Of a stretch of 64,000 nucleotides of DNA, positions 46,625 through 55,453 are shown piece by piece; the first letter of the stretch is position 1; each line of letters begins with the position of its first letter. The stretch covers positions 248,001 through 312,000 of the forward strand of contig CAWFXP010000009.1 in the NCBI GenBank assembly GCA_963819905.1, written 5' to 3'. The position numbers and the translations under genes were made by a program. The stretch comes from CAWCQC01 sp963819905 (GTDB taxonomy: Bacteria; Actinomycetota; Thermoleophilia; Gaiellales; Gaiellaceae). Below the pieces are notes generated by a model, which saw only the letters and a list, made by a program, of their open reading frames with translations, was not told the DNA's origin and searched no databases.

Positions 46625-47878
46625 CTACAGGGGTACGGCCGCGCGCAGCAGGTAGGCGCAGATGCCGAGCGAGACCAGCTGCGCCGCGCGGTCGCGCTCG
46701 ATCGCGGCGAGGGGAACCGCCCACACCGCGTACCAGGGCACGAGCCAGGACGCGGTCAGGAGCAGGAAGCAGGCGCACAGCGCGAGCCGGGCCCGGCCGC
46801 GCCAGGCCTCGCGCAGGAGCCAGACGTAGCCTGCCGCGAAGGCCACGGTCAGGATCGTCACCGCGGCGTTCTCGGAGAGGCCGGCTCCCATGAGCCAGCG
46901 GGCGGTGCTGACCGACGTCGTTCGGCGGAGCTGGCCGGAGAAGTTCCCGAACGACTCGAGCCAGTCGGGCCCGTAGCGCCAGAACGCCACCGCGACGATG
47001 AGCCCGGCGGCGACGGCGAAGCCGAGGTGGCCGACCTTCCGCCCCTGACGGTATGCCTCGACGGCCCGGAGCGGTAGGAAGACGAGCGGCACCCACTTGA
47101 TCGCGATGGAGGCGGCCCAGGCGGCGCCGGCGAAACCGACCCGCCGCTGTGCCGCGAGCAGGAGCGCTCCCAGAACGAGCGCCATCATCAGCGCGTCGTT
47201 GTGCCCTCCGCCGGCGAACTGCACCGCGAGCAGCGGATTCCAGCCGACGAACGCGGCGGCGAACGGCCGGTCACGGGCGAGGGCAACCGCGAGGCCGATC
47301 AGCGCGAGCATCGATGCGGCCGCGAGCCCCCGGTAGAGATAGGCGGCCGTGGCCGGCGAGTCGCCGGCGGCCCGGGCGTGTCCCTCCGAGAGGAGCGTGA
47401 AGGCCGGCCCGTACCCGGTTGGCCGGTCGCGCCAGGAGGCGCCCATCCGCGAAAACGACGGATCGTCCGGGAACGCGCTCGGAGCCGTCGTGTACGGATC
47501 CTCACCGTGAATCGCCGCGACGCGGCCTCTCGCCCAGTAGGTGTAGACGTCCGTCGAGAGGAGAACGGGGCCGACGAGCGGCAGGAGCTGGATGGCGACG
47601 CCGAGAGCGACGACCGCGCCGAGGCGCGCGCCCCTCCGCGAGAGCGCGAGCAACCCCGCCAGGTAGAGCACGAAGCCGGCGACCATGGCTCCGAGGTAGA
47701 GCCAGGCCCAGCTCGGGTCGCCGCCTTCGTGGTCGGGCGAGAGGGGCGAAGCCTCGGGAAACGCGGCCGCGAGCGCGACGCCGAGAGCGACGAGCGTGCC
47801 GGCTCCGGCGAGGAGCGCCGCGACCGACGACCGGTTCGAGAGCCACGGCCGCGCGAGCGCGCCGGCCGTCGCGGTCAT
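46625..47878 (-). CDS. GT-C membrane glycosyltransferase, MptB/GT87-like
   Basis: A 417-residue protein with about 11-12 helices. The first large extracytoplasmic loop has STDVYTYWARGRVAAIHGED, the acidic motif position typical of GT-C polyprenol-phosphate-mannose transferases (MptA/MptB, DUF2029). FVGWNPLLAVQFAGGGHND is another family feature. It probably adds mannose to a lipid-linked or envelope glycan. Three nt after the PBP gene and 10 before moeA. Confidence 0.75.
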   Translation of the reverse strand: MTATAGALARPWLSNRSSVAALLAGAGTLVALGVALAAAFPEASPLSPDHEGGDPSWAWLYLGAMVAGFVLYLAGLLALSRRGARLGAVVALGVAIQLLPLVGPVLLSTDVYTYWARGRVAAIHGEDPYTTAPSAFPDDPSFSRMGASWRDRPTGYGPAFTLLSEGHARAAGDSPATAAYLYRGLAAASMLALIGLAVALARDRPFAAAFVGWNPLLAVQFAGGGHNDALMMALVLGALLLAAQRRVGFAGAAWAASIAIKWVPLVFLPLRAVEAYRQGRKVGHLGFAVAAGLIVAVAFWRYGPDWLESFGNFSGQLRRTTSVSTARWLMGAGLSENAAVTILTVAFAAGYVWLLREAWRGRARLALCACFLLLTASWLVPWYAVWAVPLAAIERDRAAQLVSLGICAYLLRAAVPL

Positions 47879-47881
47879 GGG

Positions 47882-50092
47882 CTAGCCCCCGCCCCTTGCC
47901 GTGCGTCCCGTGATCGTCGGCGGCGGCGTCGTTGCGGGCGGCGGCTCGGTCGGCGTCGAGGGCTCGGTCGGCGTCGAGGGCTCGGTCGGCGTCGGCGGCG
48001 GCACCGGTTCCTCGCCGCCGTCGGGCGGTGGCGCCGGCTCGGTGTCCGTCTCGCCGGTGTCCGTCTCCACGGTGGCGCTGTCGGTGTACTCGCCCGAGTC
48101 CTGGTAGTCGCCTTCCCACGGGCGGAACGCCGGTTCCTGCCTGGGAAGCGCGAAGTCGGCCACCGGTGTCTCCGAGAGCGCCCGCGAGACGAAGAGGTTC
48201 CAGATCTCCGCCGGGAAGCTCCCTCCGGACACCGAGATGCCGTGGACGCTCGACATCTCGACGGTCGAGTTCGGATAGCCGACCCAGACCGCGGTCGCAA
48301 GCGTCGGCGTATAGCCGCAGAACCAGGCGTCCGTATGGTCGTCGGTCGTGCCCGTCTTGCCGGCCGCCGGGCGGCCGAAGTAGGCGCGGGTGCCCGTGCC
48401 GCTCGTCATGTTCTGCTCGAGGATCTTCGTGACCTCGTAGGCCACGCCGTCGGGGATGACTCGCTTGCGGTCGGGCTCGCCCCAGCCCGCCTTCGTGTCG
48501 ACCACGCCCCCGGGGAGCACGACCTTGCGGATGGCCATCGGCTCGGAGTAGACGCCGCCCGCGGCGAGGGTCGCGTACGCGGAGGCCATGTCGAGGACGG
48601 AGACGACATTCGAGCCGAGGCCGATCGAGGGCACGGCCTCGAGCGCGGAGCGGACGCCCAGAGAGCGCGCCATCCTCGCGACGTTCTCGGGCCCCAGGTC
48701 GAGCGTCAGGCGCGCGTAGACCGAGTTGTCCGAGCGAAGCGTCGCCGCGGTGACCGTCGAGGGGCCGTAATAGCTCCCGTCGTAGGTCTTCGGCTCCCAT
48801 GCCTCGATCGCCGGGTCGGGTTGGTAGAAGAGCGGCGCCGAGAGATACGTGGTCGAATCGGGGTCGATCCCGCGCCTGATCGCCTCGGTGAGAGCGAACG
48901 TCTTGAAGGAGGACCCTGCCTGTCGCTTGCCCTGCGCGGCGAGGTTGAACTGCGAGCGCTGCCCGCTCGGCGTGACCGAGACCATCGCCCTGATCGCGCC
49001 GTTCGCGGGGTTGATCGCGACGATCGCGGAGGCAGGGTCGGTCGGCTCGTAGAGGGTGTCGCGAATGGCCTCGGCGGCCAGCTTCTGGAAGCGGAGGTCG
49101 ATCGTCGTGTAGACGCGTAGGCCCCCGGTCCGGACGTAGGCGGCCCCGTACTCGGCGATCAGCTGGTCGCGGACGTAGCTGAAGAAGAACGGCTCGCGGA
49201 TCTTCGTGTAGAGCGTTCCCGGTCGCAGGACGACCTTGCTGGCGACGGCCTTCCGGTACTGGGGCTCGGAGACGAAACCGCCCGCGAGCATCGCCCTCAG
49301 CACGTCGTTCCGGCGCCTCACCGCCTCGCGCTGGCGGGTGAACGGATCGTAGAAGGACGGTGCCTGCGGGAGCCCCGCGATCAGCGCTGCCTCGGCGAGG
49401 GTGAGGTCGACGGCGCGCTTCGAGAAGTACGTCTGCGAGGCCGCTTCCACCCCATAGGCCCGGTTGCCGTAGTAGACCTGGTTCATGTACGACTCGAGGA
49501 TCCGGTTCTTCGACCACGCACCGTCGAGCTTCAACGCGAGGCAGGCTTCCTTGACCTTGCGCTCGATCGTCTGCTCGGTTCCGACCGGGCGGTAGAGGTT
49601 CCGAACGAGCTGCTGCGAGATCGTCGAGCCGCCCTGGACGACCTCCTGCGCCTTGTAGTTCTCGACGGCCGCGCGCACGATCCCCTCGTAGTCGACGCCG
49701 CCGTGCTCGTAGAAGCGGCGGTCCTCGATCGCGACCGTGGCCTTTCCGAGCCAGGGCGACATCTTGCGAAGCGACACCGGCTGGCTGTTGTTCTCGGCCG
49801 GAATGGCGCCGAGGAACGAGCCGTCGGCCGCGTACACGAACGAGTTCTGGCCGATCTCGACCTGCGCCAGCGAGGTGATGTCACAGCTCTCGCGGAACGC
49901 GGCCACGCTCGTGAACGCGGCTGCAGCCACCGCGGCTGCGCCGCCCAGGACGAGGGCCACGCAGAGCACGACGAGCGCTTTGCGGCGGGTCCGGCGCCTC
50001 TTCTCGCGCTCCTTGCGTCGTCTGCGGACGGCCTTGTGGCCGTTCCCGTTCCGCGCCCCCGCCCCGTTCCGCTGACCGTGGTCGGGCGGCAT
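47882..50092 (-). CDS. class A penicillin-binding protein (PBP1a-type)
   Basis: Bifunctional peptidoglycan synthase, 736 residues. Basic cytoplasmic N-terminus, one transmembrane helix (about 38-60), glycosyltransferase GT51 with AIEDRRFYEHGGVDYEGI and GGSTISQQLVRNLY, transpeptidase with AGSSFKTFAL (SxxK), SDNSVY (SxN) and AAGKTGTTDD (KTG). The C-terminal tail is Pro/Thr/Glu-rich with TPTEPS repeats encoded by three 18-bp tandem copies. ATG 50092 overlaps the mscS stop (TGATG); a longer reading would run into mscS. Confidence 0.94.
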   Translation of the reverse strand: MPPDHGQRNGAGARNGNGHKAVRRRRKEREKRRRTRRKALVVLCVALVLGGAAAVAAAAFTSVAAFRESCDITSLAQVEIGQNSFVYAADGSFLGAIPAENNSQPVSLRKMSPWLGKATVAIEDRRFYEHGGVDYEGIVRAAVENYKAQEVVQGGSTISQQLVRNLYRPVGTEQTIERKVKEACLALKLDGAWSKNRILESYMNQVYYGNRAYGVEAASQTYFSKRAVDLTLAEAALIAGLPQAPSFYDPFTRQREAVRRRNDVLRAMLAGGFVSEPQYRKAVASKVVLRPGTLYTKIREPFFFSYVRDQLIAEYGAAYVRTGGLRVYTTIDLRFQKLAAEAIRDTLYEPTDPASAIVAINPANGAIRAMVSVTPSGQRSQFNLAAQGKRQAGSSFKTFALTEAIRRGIDPDSTTYLSAPLFYQPDPAIEAWEPKTYDGSYYGPSTVTAATLRSDNSVYARLTLDLGPENVARMARSLGVRSALEAVPSIGLGSNVVSVLDMASAYATLAAGGVYSEPMAIRKVVLPGGVVDTKAGWGEPDRKRVIPDGVAYEVTKILEQNMTSGTGTRAYFGRPAAGKTGTTDDHTDAWFCGYTPTLATAVWVGYPNSTVEMSSVHGISVSGGSFPAEIWNLFVSRALSETPVADFALPRQEPAFRPWEGDYQDSGEYTDSATVETDTGETDTEPAPPPDGGEEPVPPPTPTEPSTPTEPSTPTEPPPATTPPPTITGRTARGGG
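47943..47993 (-). repeat. 18-bp tandem repeat in the PBP tail
   Basis: Two full copies (47943-47960, 47961-47978) and one 15-nt partial copy (47979-47993) of GGCTCGGTCGGCGTCGAG as read on the plus strand. They encode TPTEPS repeats in the extracytoplasmic linker tail. Copy number may vary between strains. Confidence 0.85.
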
Positions 50093-50856
50093 CAGGCAGC
50101 GGTGAGGAGGCCTTCTCGCCGGAGGCGATCCTGGATGCGAAGGCGCAGGTCGGCCGAGACCACCTCGGCGGCCGCGTGGTCGGGTACCCACACGCCGAGG
50201 TCGAGCTCGGCGCTGTCGGATGTCAGATCGCAGACCGTCATCGTCGGCTCACGCCCATCGAGAGTACCTGGAACGCCGCGCGCCTCCTCGCCCAGGAGCA
50301 CGAACACGCGGTTCAGGTCGGTGTCGACCGGAACCGCGAGCCGTACGGAGGCGATGCAAGCCGGGTTTACGATCGTCCAGTTCGTGATGACATCCGCTGC
50401 GAACATGCCGTTCGGGATCAACTGCCAGGCGCCGTCCGAGGTGCGGACCTTGGTGTAGGTGCGCGCCACGCTCTCGACGACGCCGCTCTTGCCCTGGAAC
50501 TCGATCCGGTCGCCGATCCGAATCGGCTGCGAGAACGAGATCACGAGACCCGAGATGAAGTTCCCGAGACTCGCCTGGGCGGCCAGGCCGATGACGATGG
50601 AGAGGAAGGCCGCCGAGGAGAGGATCGCGCCGGCCACGCCGCGAACGTTCGGGAAGACGAAGAGCGCCATGCCGATCCCGACCACGATGATCGCGGCCTG
50701 GATCGTGTGGCGCAGCGCGTTGAAGCGCGTCCGGGCCGCCGGCGGCAGCCCGGTGTCGGCGCGCTTGCGCATCGCCCGGTCGACCACCGTCGCCACGACG
50801 AGCGTACCGACGATGATCGCGCTCGCGGTCACCACCTGGTCGACGTTCACGCTCAC
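50092..50856 (-). CDS. MscS-family mechanosensitive ion channel
   Basis: Small-conductance tension-gated channel family, 254 residues. Helices at about 8-25 and 52-72, then the pore helix AFLSIVIGLAAQASLGNFISGL, followed by the MscS beta domain FSQPIRIGDRIEFQGKSGVV and IPNGMF. It has fewer N-terminal helices than some members. GTG 50856 gives a sensible N-terminus; longer in-frame starts would overlap the DUF2203 gene. Operon with PBP fits a turgor/envelope role. Confidence 0.88.
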   Translation of the reverse strand: MSVNVDQVVTASAIIVGTLVVATVVDRAMRKRADTGLPPAARTRFNALRHTIQAAIIVVGIGMALFVFPNVRGVAGAILSSAAFLSIVIGLAAQASLGNFISGLVISFSQPIRIGDRIEFQGKSGVVESVARTYTKVRTSDGAWQLIPNGMFAADVITNWTIVNPACIASVRLAVPVDTDLNRVFVLLGEEARGVPGTLDGREPTMTVCDLTSDSAELDLGVWVPDHAAAEVVSADLRLRIQDRLRREGLLTAA

Positions 50857-50869
50857 CGCACGATGTTCG

Positions 50870-51274
50870 TTAGAACGGCAGTGGCTTCCTGCCGGCGAAT
50901 CCCTCCTCCAGCTCGTGCCAGAACTCGATCTCCTCCTCTCCCAGCCGCCAGCACAGGAGCACCGTGTCACCGCTTCGCGGGTGGACGGCCGGGAAATCGA
51001 CGAGCCCCGTGTCCACGTCCTTCACCTGGGCGCCGGCGGCTTCGATCCCCTGGATGGCCCGGTCGATCTCGCGCGCCGCCTTCGCGGCCGAGGCGCCGTG
51101 GGCTCCGACCTTCTTCGGGTCGAGACCGCCGCCGTTCCCGGCGACCCGCCTGCCGACCCGCTGGAGCTCGTCCTCGTGCCGTGCGAGGATCCGCCGATGG
51201 TGCACCATTCGCTCGGCGAGCGGCCTCACCTCGGCGAGGGCATCGTTCGCTTCGTGAACCGTGAAGTGCCTCAT
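50870..51274 (-). CDS. DUF2203 family protein
   Basis: A 134-residue protein with the DUF2203 pattern: FTVHEANDALAEVRPLAERM at the start, a helical middle with KKVGAHGASAAKAAREIDRA, DVDTGLVDFPAVHPRSGDTV, and CWRLGEEEIEFWHELEEGFA at the end. No function is known for the family. ATG 51274 opens the minus-strand run DUF2203-mscS-PBP-mannosyltransferase-moeA and is divergent to the lipoprotein gene (33-bp spacer). Confidence 0.85.
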   Translation of the reverse strand: MRHFTVHEANDALAEVRPLAERMVHHRRILARHEDELQRVGRRVAGNGGGLDPKKVGAHGASAAKAAREIDRAIQGIEAAGAQVKDVDTGLVDFPAVHPRSGDTVLLCWRLGEEEIEFWHELEEGFAGRKPLPF

Positions 51275-51307
51275 CCGGTGCCGGCTTGCTGCTTGGATAG
51301 ATAGCAG

Positions 51308-52222
51308 GTGCTCCGCTCGTCCCTGATCCGCGCTGCCGCCCTCGTTGCGATCGCACTGTCCGTCGCGGCGTGCGGTGCCCGGTCGGAGCCGACCGGCGAG
51401 CTCGCGCCGGCCTACCCGGTGACGGCGCCCGGCGCCGGCGAGACGCCGACCACGCTCTCCGCGCAGCCGCAGAGGATCGTGGCACTCGACCCGGGCTCGG
51501 CCGAGCTGGTTGCCGCTCTCGGCGCCCGCGACCAGCTCGTCGGCGCTCCCGCCGGCGTCCGTCTCGGTGAAGGAGAGCGGCCGGCCGTCGTGCTGAAGGA
51601 CACGGGCCAGATCGACGTCGACGAGATCGTCCGGCTGAAGCCCGACCTCGTCGTCGCCACTCCCGACACCGACCCGGTCGACCTGGCCCAGATCGAGCGC
51701 CGCACCCGAGCGCCGGTCTACCTCCAGCCCTCGCGAACGATCGAGGCAGTCGAGCAGGCTGCAATCGAGCTCGGGTTCCTGCTCGGCCATCCGGCCGAGG
51801 GGCGCCGGCTCGCGGGCTCGCTCCAGGAACAGGCGGCCGAGGTCCTGCAACGGCTCGAGGGCGTGGGCACGAGCACGGTCTTCGTCGACACGGGCTTCTT
51901 CATCACCATCTCCGACCGCTCGCTCCTGGGCAACCTCCTCCGCACGGCGAAGGGTCGGAACATCGCCAGGGACTACGCGGGCCTCGGCCCGTTCCCGGCT
52001 TCGCGGCTGAAGCGGGCGAACCCGGACGTCTACCTCGCAACCTCCGACAGCGGGGTGACCCTCGCTGCGTTGCGGCGCGACCCGGCGACCAAGGGCCTGA
52101 AGTCGGTGGAAGAGGGCCGGTTCCAGGAGGTGCCCGTGGAGCTCGTCACGCGACCGGGGCCGAACGTCGCGAGAGGGCTCGAGGCGGTCGCGGTCGCGCT
52201 CCACCCGAATGCCTTCCGGTAG
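51308..52222 (+). CDS. periplasmic-binding lipoprotein, BtuF/FecB-like (ABC substrate-binding)
   Basis: 304 residues with a lipoprotein signal peptide and lipobox SVAAC (Cys22). The TroA/BtuF-type fold is shown by RIVALDPGSAELVAALGARD, DVDEIVRLKPDLVVATP, RTIEAVEQAAIELGFLLGHP and ANPDVYLATSDSG. It should bind a metal chelate such as cobalamin or siderophore/heme. No permease or ATPase lies adjacent, so partners are elsewhere or it is an orphan. GTG 51308; TAGATA/GATAGA -10-like sequence just upstream. Confidence 0.83.
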   Translation: MLRSSLIRAAALVAIALSVAACGARSEPTGELAPAYPVTAPGAGETPTTLSAQPQRIVALDPGSAELVAALGARDQLVGAPAGVRLGEGERPAVVLKDTGQIDVDEIVRLKPDLVVATPDTDPVDLAQIERRTRAPVYLQPSRTIEAVEQAAIELGFLLGHPAEGRRLAGSLQEQAAEVLQRLEGVGTSTVFVDTGFFITISDRSLLGNLLRTAKGRNIARDYAGLGPFPASRLKRANPDVYLATSDSGVTLAALRRDPATKGLKSVEEGRFQEVPVELVTRPGPNVARGLEAVAVALHPNAFR

Positions 52223-52859
52223 CGGTCGCGTCGCCCGTCTCGACGCCGTGACCGTCGACGGCTTCGGCACGCTCCTCGCGCTCGAGGATCCGACCGAGCG
52301 GCTGACGAACGCGCTCCGCGCGGTCGGGATCGACCGGTCGCCCGGTGAGGTCGCCGCCGCATTTCGGGCCGAGGCCGCCTACTACCGGCCGCGGTCGCAC
52401 GAGGGTCGTGACCCGGTCTCGCTCGAGGCTCTCAGGGTCGAGTGCGTCGGAATCTTCCTCGCCCACCTCGCGGCCGACCTCGAGCCGCGAAGCTTCGTGG
52501 TCTCCTTCGTCGACTCGATCGTGTTCCGGCCCGCCGACGGGGCGCTCGCCGCCGTCGATCGGCTCCGCGCCGCCGGCCTCGCGCTCGCCTGCGTCGCGAA
52601 CTGGGACATCGGCCTGCACGAGCACCTCGACCGGCTCGGCCTGACCGGTCGGTTCGCGGCAGTCGTGACCTCTGCCGACGCCCGGGTCGCCAAGCCCGAT
52701 CCGGCAATCTTCACGCTCGCGCTCGAGCGGCTCGGCGTTCCCGCGGAGCGGGCACTCCACGTCGGGGACGAGGACGTCGACCGGGACGGCGCCGCGGCGG
52801 CGGGGCTCGAGTTCGAGCCGGCGCCCCTCGTTACGCTGCCGGAGCGCCTCGACCTGTGA
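52209..52859 (+). CDS. HAD superfamily hydrolase
   Basis: A 216-residue haloacid-dehalogenase-type phosphatase. Motif I is AVTVDGFGTLL (nucleophile Asp; the second Asp is Phe, as in the HDHD3/haloacid branch), a helical cap (about 25-95), motif II in LACVANWDIG, motif III Lys in ADARVAKPDPAIF and motif IV GDEDVDRDGAAAAGL. Substrate unknown. ATG 52209 lies inside the 3' end of the lipoprotein gene (14-nt overlap), so translation is coupled. Confidence 0.82.
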   Translation: MPSGSGRVARLDAVTVDGFGTLLALEDPTERLTNALRAVGIDRSPGEVAAAFRAEAAYYRPRSHEGRDPVSLEALRVECVGIFLAHLAADLEPRSFVVSFVDSIVFRPADGALAAVDRLRAAGLALACVANWDIGLHEHLDRLGLTGRFAAVVTSADARVAKPDPAIFTLALERLGVPAERALHVGDEDVDRDGAAAAGLEFEPAPLVTLPERLDL

Positions 52860-52869
52860 TCCGTCAGCC

Positions 52870-53565
52870 GTGACGACCCCGACGACCTCGCTCGAGCGGT
52901 CTCCCGCTTCCAGGGAACGCCTCGCCCTCGCGATCTGGCTTGCCATCGCAGCGATCCAGATCGCGAGCTCGTTCGCCCTTCGAGGCGACGGGGGCTCGAC
53001 CGACGACCAGCCGATCTTCGAGTACTCCCTCGGGATCGGCTCGCTGTTCATCTACGGGGTGCTCGTCGCGGTTACGTGGGCGACCGGCCGCCTGTACGTC
53101 GAGCCGAAGGACGCGCTCGGAATGCGCAGCTTCGCAGGTCGGTACCTCGGCTACGCGGCCCTCGTCGTCATCGCGTCCTTGATCGTGGCTGCGGCGCTCG
53201 AGCCGGTGCTCAACGCAGGCGAGGAGCAGGGTCTCGCCCCGCAGGATTGGGAGTCCGGCAAGCTCGCTCCCTTCCTCTTCAACGCGGTCGTCATCGTCAC
53301 GGTCGTTCCGTTCGCGGAGGAGCTCTTCTTCCGGGGGCTCGGGGTGACGGTGCTCTCCGCCTTCGGCCCGGTCGTGGCGGTCGTCGGCACGGCGCTCGTG
53401 TTCGGCCTCGCCCACGGCATCCTCGTCGCGCTGCCGCCGCTCGTCTTCTTCGCGCTCGGCCTGGCCTGGGTTCGCCTGCGGGCGCAGAGCGCCTGGCCCG
53501 GGATCATCGCCCATTCGGCCTACAACGCGATCGGGCTCGCGGCGGCGGCCTTGACCGCGGCGTGA
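52870..53565 (+). CDS. CPBP/Abi-type intramembrane metalloprotease
   Basis: A 231-residue polytopic protein with about seven helices. The CPBP catalytic motifs are complete: Glu150-Glu151 and Arg155 in FAEELFFRGLG, FxxxH in VFGLAHGILVA and HxxxN in IAHSAYNAIG. Family members (Rce1 relatives) cleave membrane proteins or act in bacteriocin self-immunity. The target is unknown. GTG 52870, 10 nt after the HAD gene. Confidence 0.86.
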   Translation: MTTPTTSLERSPASRERLALAIWLAIAAIQIASSFALRGDGGSTDDQPIFEYSLGIGSLFIYGVLVAVTWATGRLYVEPKDALGMRSFAGRYLGYAALVVIASLIVAAALEPVLNAGEEQGLAPQDWESGKLAPFLFNAVVIVTVVPFAEELFFRGLGVTVLSAFGPVVAVVGTALVFGLAHGILVALPPLVFFALGLAWVRLRAQSAWPGIIAHSAYNAIGLAAAALTAA

Positions 53566-53611
53566 GCGCCCTCGCCGACCGAGGCCTGTCCCTGCGGAGG
53601 CGGTGCCGGAT

Positions 53612-53617
53612 TATCCT
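53612..53617 (+). promoter_or_regulatory. promoter -10 of chorismate mutase gene
   Basis: TATCCT, 8 nt before the ATG at 53626. TANNNT at near-leaderless distance; an in-frame TTG at 53617 overlaps the hexamer and is therefore not the start. Confidence 0.5.
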
Positions 53618-53625
53618 TGGCTCTG

Positions 53626-53922
53626 ATGCCCGATCAGAGCCTGGATCCCGTCGTCCAATCCTTCCGCGAGCGGATCTCGGAGGCCGACCACGCGATCCTC
53701 GAAACGCTCAACCAGCGGATCAGGCTCGTGTCGGAGCTGCACGCCTACAAGCTCGAGCACGGCTACCCGCTGAGCGACCCGGCTCGCGAAGCCGCGCTCG
53801 TCGAGCGGCTCGAGCAGGCTAACGGAGGTCCGTTAACGGCCGAGGGCCTCCGCGAGATCTACGCCGCGATCATCGCGGAATGGAAGCGTCACGACGAGGC
53901 GCAGAACTCGCGGTCGCGATAG
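53626..53922 (+). CDS. chorismate mutase, AroQ type
   Basis: Converts chorismate to prephenate for Phe/Tyr synthesis. 98 residues of all-helical AroQ fold: RISEADHAILETLNQRIRLV (active-site Arg), ELHAYKLEHGYPLSDPAREA (Lys, Asp) and a C-terminal helix ending WKRHDEA. Length fits monofunctional AroQ. Twelve bases separate its stop from the convergent nuclease gene, with no clear terminator. Confidence 0.88.
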   Translation: MPDQSLDPVVQSFRERISEADHAILETLNQRIRLVSELHAYKLEHGYPLSDPAREAALVERLEQANGGPLTAEGLREIYAAIIAEWKRHDEAQNSRSR

Positions 53923-53934
53923 CCGGACGGCACG

Positions 53935-54423
53935 TCAGGAGGCGGCGGAGAAGTCCTCCGGCGTGACGTCGTCGAGGAAGCGCTTGAACTCCTCGACGAT
54001 CTCGTCCTCGTTGACGTCGTCGTTCTCGAACTCGATCGCGCTCTCCTCGATCACCGCGTCGGCCGCGAAGATAGGGGCGTCCGAGCGGACCGCGAGAGCG
54101 ATCGCGTCGCTCGGGCGTGAGTCGATCTCGATCTCGCTGCCGTTCACGGCGAGCGTGATGAGGGCGTAGAAGGTGTTGTCGCGCAGATCGGTGACCGCGA
54201 TCTTCACGACCTTCGCCTCGAGCTGGGACAGCATCTCGGTGACCAGGTCGTGCGTCATCGGCCGAGGCGTGGCGGCGCCCTGGAGCTTCATGAGAATCGC
54301 GGCCGCCTCCGGGTGACCGATCCAGATCGGCAGGAACTTGTTCCCCTCGGCGGTCTTCAGCAGGACGATCGGCTGCTTCCCGACCATGTCGAAGCTCACG
54401 CCGTAGATGGTCATCTCCTGCAT
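53935..54423 (-). CDS. bifunctional nuclease family protein (DUF151/BFN)
   Basis: A 162-residue DUF151 protein: YGVSFDMVGKQPIVLLKTAE, FLPIWIGHPEAAAILMKLQG, PRPMTHDLVTEMLSQLEAKV, DSRPSDAIALAVRSDAPIFA, then an acidic UVR-like tail (NDDVNEDEIVEEFKRFLDD). Plant and archaeal homologues have DNase/RNase activity. ATG 54423 is chosen over ATG 54438 because the upstream ATG overlaps a TACAAT -10, as for dnaA. Confidence 0.87.
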   Translation of the reverse strand: MQEMTIYGVSFDMVGKQPIVLLKTAEGNKFLPIWIGHPEAAAILMKLQGAATPRPMTHDLVTEMLSQLEAKVVKIAVTDLRDNTFYALITLAVNGSEIEIDSRPSDAIALAVRSDAPIFAADAVIEESAIEFENDDVNEDEIVEEFKRFLDDVTPEDFSAAS

Positions 54424-54436
54424 GGCGCTCGACCCC

Positions 54437-54442
54437 ATTGTA
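54437..54442 (-). promoter_or_regulatory. promoter -10 of bifunctional nuclease gene
   Basis: TACAAT on the minus strand, 13 nt before ATG 54423. It overlaps the more upstream in-frame ATG (54438), which argues against that start. Confidence 0.5.
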
Positions 54443-54489
54443 CTGCGCCGTCCGAGAGGCCGAACCGGGGGTGGGCGGGCACGGAGAGA

Positions 54490-54563
54490 TGGGCGATCCT
54501 GGACTCGAACCAGGGGCCTCCGCCTTATCAGAGCGGCGCTCTAACCGACTGAGCTAATCGCCC
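54490..54563 (-). tRNA. tRNA-Ile (GAT)
   Basis: A 74-nt cloverleaf on the minus strand: acceptor GGGCGAT/ATCGCCC, D arm AGCTCAGTCGGTTAGAGC, anticodon stem CCGCT/GGCGG with loop CTGATAA (anticodon GAT), T arm CCTGG-TTCGAGT-CCAGG, discriminator A; no encoded CCA. Its first 10 nt are also the last codons and stop of parB on the same strand, so it is probably cut from the parAB transcript by RNase P. Confidence 0.97.
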
Positions 54564-55453
54564 GCGCGAGCGGGAATTGTAGCCGCTCCGGAATCGAGCG
54601 ACGCGCAGGCGCGCTCGAGCGCTTCCGCGATCTCGGCCAGCGCGGTCTCGTCGGCAAAGCGGATTTCGAGCCGGTCGCGCGACACCCTCACGGCCCCGCC
54701 GGTGAGGTGCTCGAGCGCCGTCCGCGCGCGCTCGGCGAGCACCGGGTCGAGGGTGGGCGCGGCCCTTCGCGCCTTCGTCTTCGCGCCGGCTCTCCTGGCC
54801 GCGAGCTCGGCCGCCCGGACCGACATTCGCTGTCGGACGATCCGGCGGGCGAGACGGCGCCTCTCTTCGTGGCCGTCCACCGCGAGCACGGCTCGCGCGT
54901 GGCCTTCCGTGAGGCGACCGTCGTGGACGAGGGCGAGAACGTCCTCGGGCAGCTCGAGAAGCCGCATGCGGTTCGAGATCGCAGGCTTCGAGCGGCCGAC
55001 GCGCTCGGCCAGCTCCCCGAGCGACAGGTCGAACTCGTCGACGAGAACGGCGTACGCCCGCGCCTCCTCGACCGGCGACAGGTCCTCCCGGGCGACGTTC
55101 TCGACGAGAGCGAGCAGCATGGCGTCGCGGTCGTCGGCGTCCCGCAGCAGCGCCGGCACGGTCGCGAGACCCGCCAGGCGGGCTGCCCGCCAGCGCCGCT
55201 CGCCGGCGATGAGCTCGTAGCGGCCGTCGCCTGCCGGACGGACGAGCACGGGCTGGACGATCCCCTGCACGCGGATCGACTCGGCCAGCTCCTGAATCGC
55301 CTCGAGATCGAACTGCGTTCGCGGCTGCCTCGACCCCGCGTGGATCGAGCCGATCGGGAGATGGACGAGCTGGTCGCCCGCCGCGACCGGGCCGATCAGG
55401 AGCTCGAGGCCCCGGCCGAGACCGCGGCGTCCCTTCGCGGACGGCTCGATCAT
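54554..55453 (-). CDS. parB: chromosome partitioning protein ParB
   Basis: CTP-dependent DNA clamp that loads at parS sites. 299 residues: N-terminal GRRGLGRGLELLIG, IHAGSRQPRTQFD, CTP-binding LIAGERRWRAARLAGL and ENVAREDLSPVEEARAYAVL, HTH region VGRSKPAISNRMRLLELP, and a C-terminal dimer domain. ATG 55453 overlaps the parA stop (ATGA). Its TAG stop is formed by nt 8-10 of tRNA-Ile. Confidence 0.96.
   Translation of the reverse strand: MIEPSAKGRRGLGRGLELLIGPVAAGDQLVHLPIGSIHAGSRQPRTQFDLEAIQELAESIRVQGIVQPVLVRPAGDGRYELIAGERRWRAARLAGLATVPALLRDADDRDAMLLALVENVAREDLSPVEEARAYAVLVDEFDLSLGELAERVGRSKPAISNRMRLLELPEDVLALVHDGRLTEGHARAVLAVDGHEERRRLARRIVRQRMSVRAAELAARRAGAKTKARRAAPTLDPVLAERARTALEHLTGGAVRVSRDRLEIRFADETALAEIAEALERACASLDSGAATIPARAGD

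Noticed and set aside
47943..47993. Three 18-bp tandem repeats as a CRISPR-like or regulatory array
   Set aside because: They are in frame within the PBP Pro/Thr-rich tail with no spacers; a simple coding repeat.
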